Positions 62,331-64,000 of a DNA stretch of 64,000 bases are shown in pieces. Below the pieces are notes generated by a model, which saw nothing but the letters and a program-made list of their open reading frames with translations, was not told the origin of the DNA and ran no database searches. The stretch is taken from contig JBBHKE010000620.1 in assembly GCA_037447655.1 (NCBI GenBank), forward strand, positions 178,004-242,003. The letters are read 5' to 3'. Made by a program: the position numbers and the translations under genes. The first letter of the stretch is position 1; every line of letters starts with the position of its first letter. Source of the DNA: Zygnema cylindricum (lineage: Eukaryota > Streptophyta > Zygnematophyceae > Zygnematales > Zygnemataceae).

Positions 62331-62529
62331 CACCTTGAAACGTTATTAGCGTATAAAAATTATTAGTGTAAAGAAAAAATTAGCGTTATTCATCCTAATT
62401 TAGTGCCAGGAGACGTGGCAGATTATGGTCCACGTTCTTAAATAGTGTAATGTATTATATTTAAGGTATCAATGTCAAAATTTTGGGGTGCCGATATAGC
62501 GTACATAAGGTTAATAACGATTCACGGTG
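62331..62529 (+). mobile_element. Mariner-like MITE with TA target site
   Basis: 199 bp with imperfect 18-bp terminal repeats (CACCTTGAAACGTTATTA against TAATAACGATTCACGGTG), flanked by TA on both sides. The B1 LTR shows the empty site CTAGTACTTTG. Confidence 0.72.
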
Positions 62530-62881
62530 TACTTTCGTTTTCGTTTGTCGTTTTGCAATGTTTGAGTTCTTAGTGTAATTTAGAGTGTTATAGTCTAATC
62601 TGCGGACAGGTGGCAGATTTCTAGAGGTTTCTTGGCGGCGCACGCTTACACGTGCCGCGCCATGGCTAGTGTGTTATTTAAAGGAGACATGGACTTGTGT
62701 AAAATCAATCAACAATCAATTGGAGGTATATATGGAGGAATAGAAGAGATAATTTTTTTTTTGTAATTTCGGTTTTGTATTAATGTGAAAATATTTCTGA
62801 AATGTCTCTTCAATGCTGATTCAATGCTGCTGCTATAATTGTTCACTAGCGAGCTCTGATTTTATCATCGATCCTTTCATT

Positions 62882-62893
62882 TGGTATTGGAGC
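62882..62893 (+). promoter_or_regulatory. B2 primer-binding site
   Basis: TGGTATTGGAGC, two bases after the LTR. It resembles the usual plant copia PBS TGGTATCAGAGC, complementary to the 3' end of initiator tRNA-Met. B-family priming is thus conventional, unlike the E family. Confidence 0.72.
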
Positions 62894-62926
62894 GGGTAGA
62901 GCTCCATTGTAGTATCTCCTTTGGTT

Positions 62927-63184
62927 ATGAGTGGAAGGAACAAAAAGAAGTCCCCTTTCACTCCCTCCTCTTCAGCTACCCCCGTTTCGAACTTTTGGGA
63001 AAATTTTCCGGCTCCCGAGGATCCTCCTAAAGAAAAAAAAGAGTTCAATCCAGAGTTGCATTTGAGTCATCATTCCCCACGGATTCGTTCGATCAAAACA
63101 GAGGTGTCGGTGGCTCGATGTCCGACAATCAAATGCGAGAGTATTTGGAGAATTTTATGCGTCAGATTGATGAGAAGTTCTTAG
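62927..63184 (+). CDS. B2 upstream ORF overlapping gag
   Basis: 85 codons from ATG 62,927 (MSGRNKKKSPFTPSSSATPV), basic and Ser/Pro-rich at the start. It overlaps the gag ATG (63,118) by 67 bases in another frame. The same frame is open in B1 (NLPNPEDPPKKKKN segment up to about 43,140), so it has been kept in two copies. It could be a translated upstream ORF or the true Gag N-terminus reached by frameshifting. Confidence 0.5.
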   Translation: MSGRNKKKSPFTPSSSATPVSNFWENFPAPEDPPKEKKEFNPELHLSHHSPRIRSIKTEVSVARCPTIKCESIWRILCVRLMRSS

Positions 63185-64000
63185 CCGTGGATAGAAGGTT
63201 TGATGAGTTAGCTCACGGTGAGCCGGATCCCGATCCGGATGGAGGAGATTCCGATGATGATGATGAAGGGGCGAAGAAAGAGAAAGATAAGAAAGGGAAT
63301 CAAAAGCTAGATGATGATTCTGATTTAGAGGAGGATAGTCAAGGAGGAGTGGAAATGTTTCAAATGCCCGGAAAGACCGTGGTCTTCAATGGTTCGAATT
63401 ACCCTCCATGGAAGAAGTATATTCGAGCTCAATTGATTTTGAGAGGTCTTTGGAATGTCGTAAATGGAGAAGAGAAAATGTCGGTCGGAGATGCGAAGGC
63501 TCGGCGGTTGTGGAAGCGAAAGAATCTTGCGGCCATCACCGGATTGATGCAAACGTGTTCGGTGTCCGTGCATGATCATTTCATCACGCATAGCACCGCA
63601 CACGGATGTTGGAAGGCATTGGGATCCCAATTTGAGAGGGGAATCCAAAACAAGGGACAATATGAGTTCTCCGATTTCATGCAATTCAAAATGAAATCCA
63701 ACGAATCTTTTGACGATGCCGTGAAGAGATTCAATATTATTGTGGAGCAACTTCTTAACAATGGGAGAGTGATCACGGAGGAGGACAAAGTAACCGGATT
63801 TTTGAATGCATTACCGGATAAGTGGATCCACCTCAAGGAGGTTTTGCTTGCGAGGGAAAATAATACTTACGAATTTATTGTGAATTATTTGAAGATGGCG
63901 GAAATTAATCGTGTTAGCTCCTCAAAAGGCTCCTTAGGCACGGGATCCTTGAATGTGGATTCTCCCGAATTCGCGGATTTGCATTATTTCCGTGGAAGAG
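63118..64000 (+). CDS. Copia B2 gag (open to window end)
   Basis: Starts at ATG 63,118 (MSDNQMREYLENFMRQIDEK) and is open to base 64,000, about 294 codons without a stop. It has an acidic DPDPDGGDSDDDDEGAKKEK segment, then MFQMPGKTVVFNGSNYPPWKK, RAQLILRGLWNVV, HGCWKALGSQFERG, SDFMQFKMKSNESFDDAVKRF, LNALPDKWIHLKEVLLA and LHYFRGR at the edge. This is the copia Gag helical core. Zinc knuckles would lie beyond the window. It is the best preserved coding region here. Confidence 0.87.
   Translation, partial: MSDNQMREYLENFMRQIDEKFLAVDRRFDELAHGEPDPDPDGGDSDDDDEGAKKEKDKKGNQKLDDDSDLEEDSQGGVEMFQMPGKTVVFNGSNYPPWKKYIRAQLILRGLWNVVNGEEKMSVGDAKARRLWKRKNLAAITGLMQTCSVSVHDHFITHSTAHGCWKALGSQFERGIQNKGQYEFSDFMQFKMKSNESFDDAVKRFNIIVEQLLNNGRVITEEDKVTGFLNALPDKWIHLKEVLLARENNTYEFIVNYLKMAEINRVSSSKGSLGTGSLNVDSPEFADLHYFRGR

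Larger units (their letters stand above)
61645..62879 (+). repeat. Copia B2 5' LTR with two MITE insertions
   Basis: TGTTACGATTCATTG to ATCCTTTCA. After removing 61,801-62,280 and 62,331-62,529 plus target duplications, about 546 bp remain, close to the 567-bp B1 LTR. Confidence 0.86.
61645..64000 (+). mobile_element. Copia element B2 (5' part, runs off the window)
   Basis: 5' LTR (61,645-62,879) with the same ends as the B1 LTR, a conventional PBS, and a gag frame that is open to the window end. Two MITEs are nested in the LTR. It inserted on the upstream side of the broken kinase gene. Confidence 0.86.

Overview
The window looks like nuclear DNA from a streptophyte plant or alga. Most of it is layered, decaying retrotransposons around a few spliced, kinase-like host genes. 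Three things point to the green lineage. Ty1/copia Gag-PR-IN-RT-RNase H remnants dominate. A primer-binding site matches the plant initiator tRNA-Met anticodon arm as I remember it. The kinase genes look like receptor-like cytoplasmic kinases. A Ty3/gypsy element here carries a cytosine-5 DNA methyltransferase domain, an arrangement I recall being reported from charophyte algae and dinoflagellates, so a charophyte is my best guess. The genus cannot be decided from sequence reading alone.

1-14,060 is a three-deep nest of copia elements: E3 (6,732-13,155, both LTRs) sits in the 5' LTR of E2 (1,342-13,931), which sits in the LTR of E1 (2 to about 14,060). 14,869-21,323 is a complete but broken copia element E4. 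21,324-24,801 is the 5' half of gypsy element G1 (Gag, protease, DNA methyltransferase, RT). It is cut by a composite of copia E5 (minus, 24,802-29,766) fused head-to-head to copia E6 (plus, 29,767-33,320), then an LTR stub E7. 33,850-36,290 holds a gypsy integrase, a PHD finger and an LTR-like repeat, probably the rest of G1. 36,476-37,111 is a LINE-like C-terminal ORF.

37,794-39,368 holds an inverted-repeat element (MITE), an LTR fragment and unassigned DNA. 39,369-42,894 is copia E9 (minus), fused head-to-head to B1 (42,895-46,768), a different copia family with two Gag zinc knuckles. 46,769-61,644 is the most host-like stretch: a two-exon tandem pseudokinase gene, a Harbinger-like MITE, GC/GA-rich low-complexity DNA, a large foldback/direct-repeat structure, and a broken kinase plus coiled-coil gene. 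At 61,645 copia B2 starts; its 5' LTR contains two different MITEs, and its gag reading frame is open to the window end.

Several signals go beyond ordinary transposon litter. (i) The E-family LTRs carry, antisense and at the same place in U3, a tRNA-like cassette with box A- and box B-like motifs and an outer stem whose pairing is kept while its sequence changes. (ii) The E-family primer-binding site is complementary to the anticodon arm, not the 3' end, of initiator tRNA-Met, and the gag AUG lies inside it opposite the CAU anticodon. (iii) G1 encodes a methyltransferase and probably a PHD reader. (iv) Members of three MITE families are delimited by terminal repeats. No autonomous element here looks intact: every coding region except the B2 gag start is broken by stops, frameshifts or catalytic substitutions.
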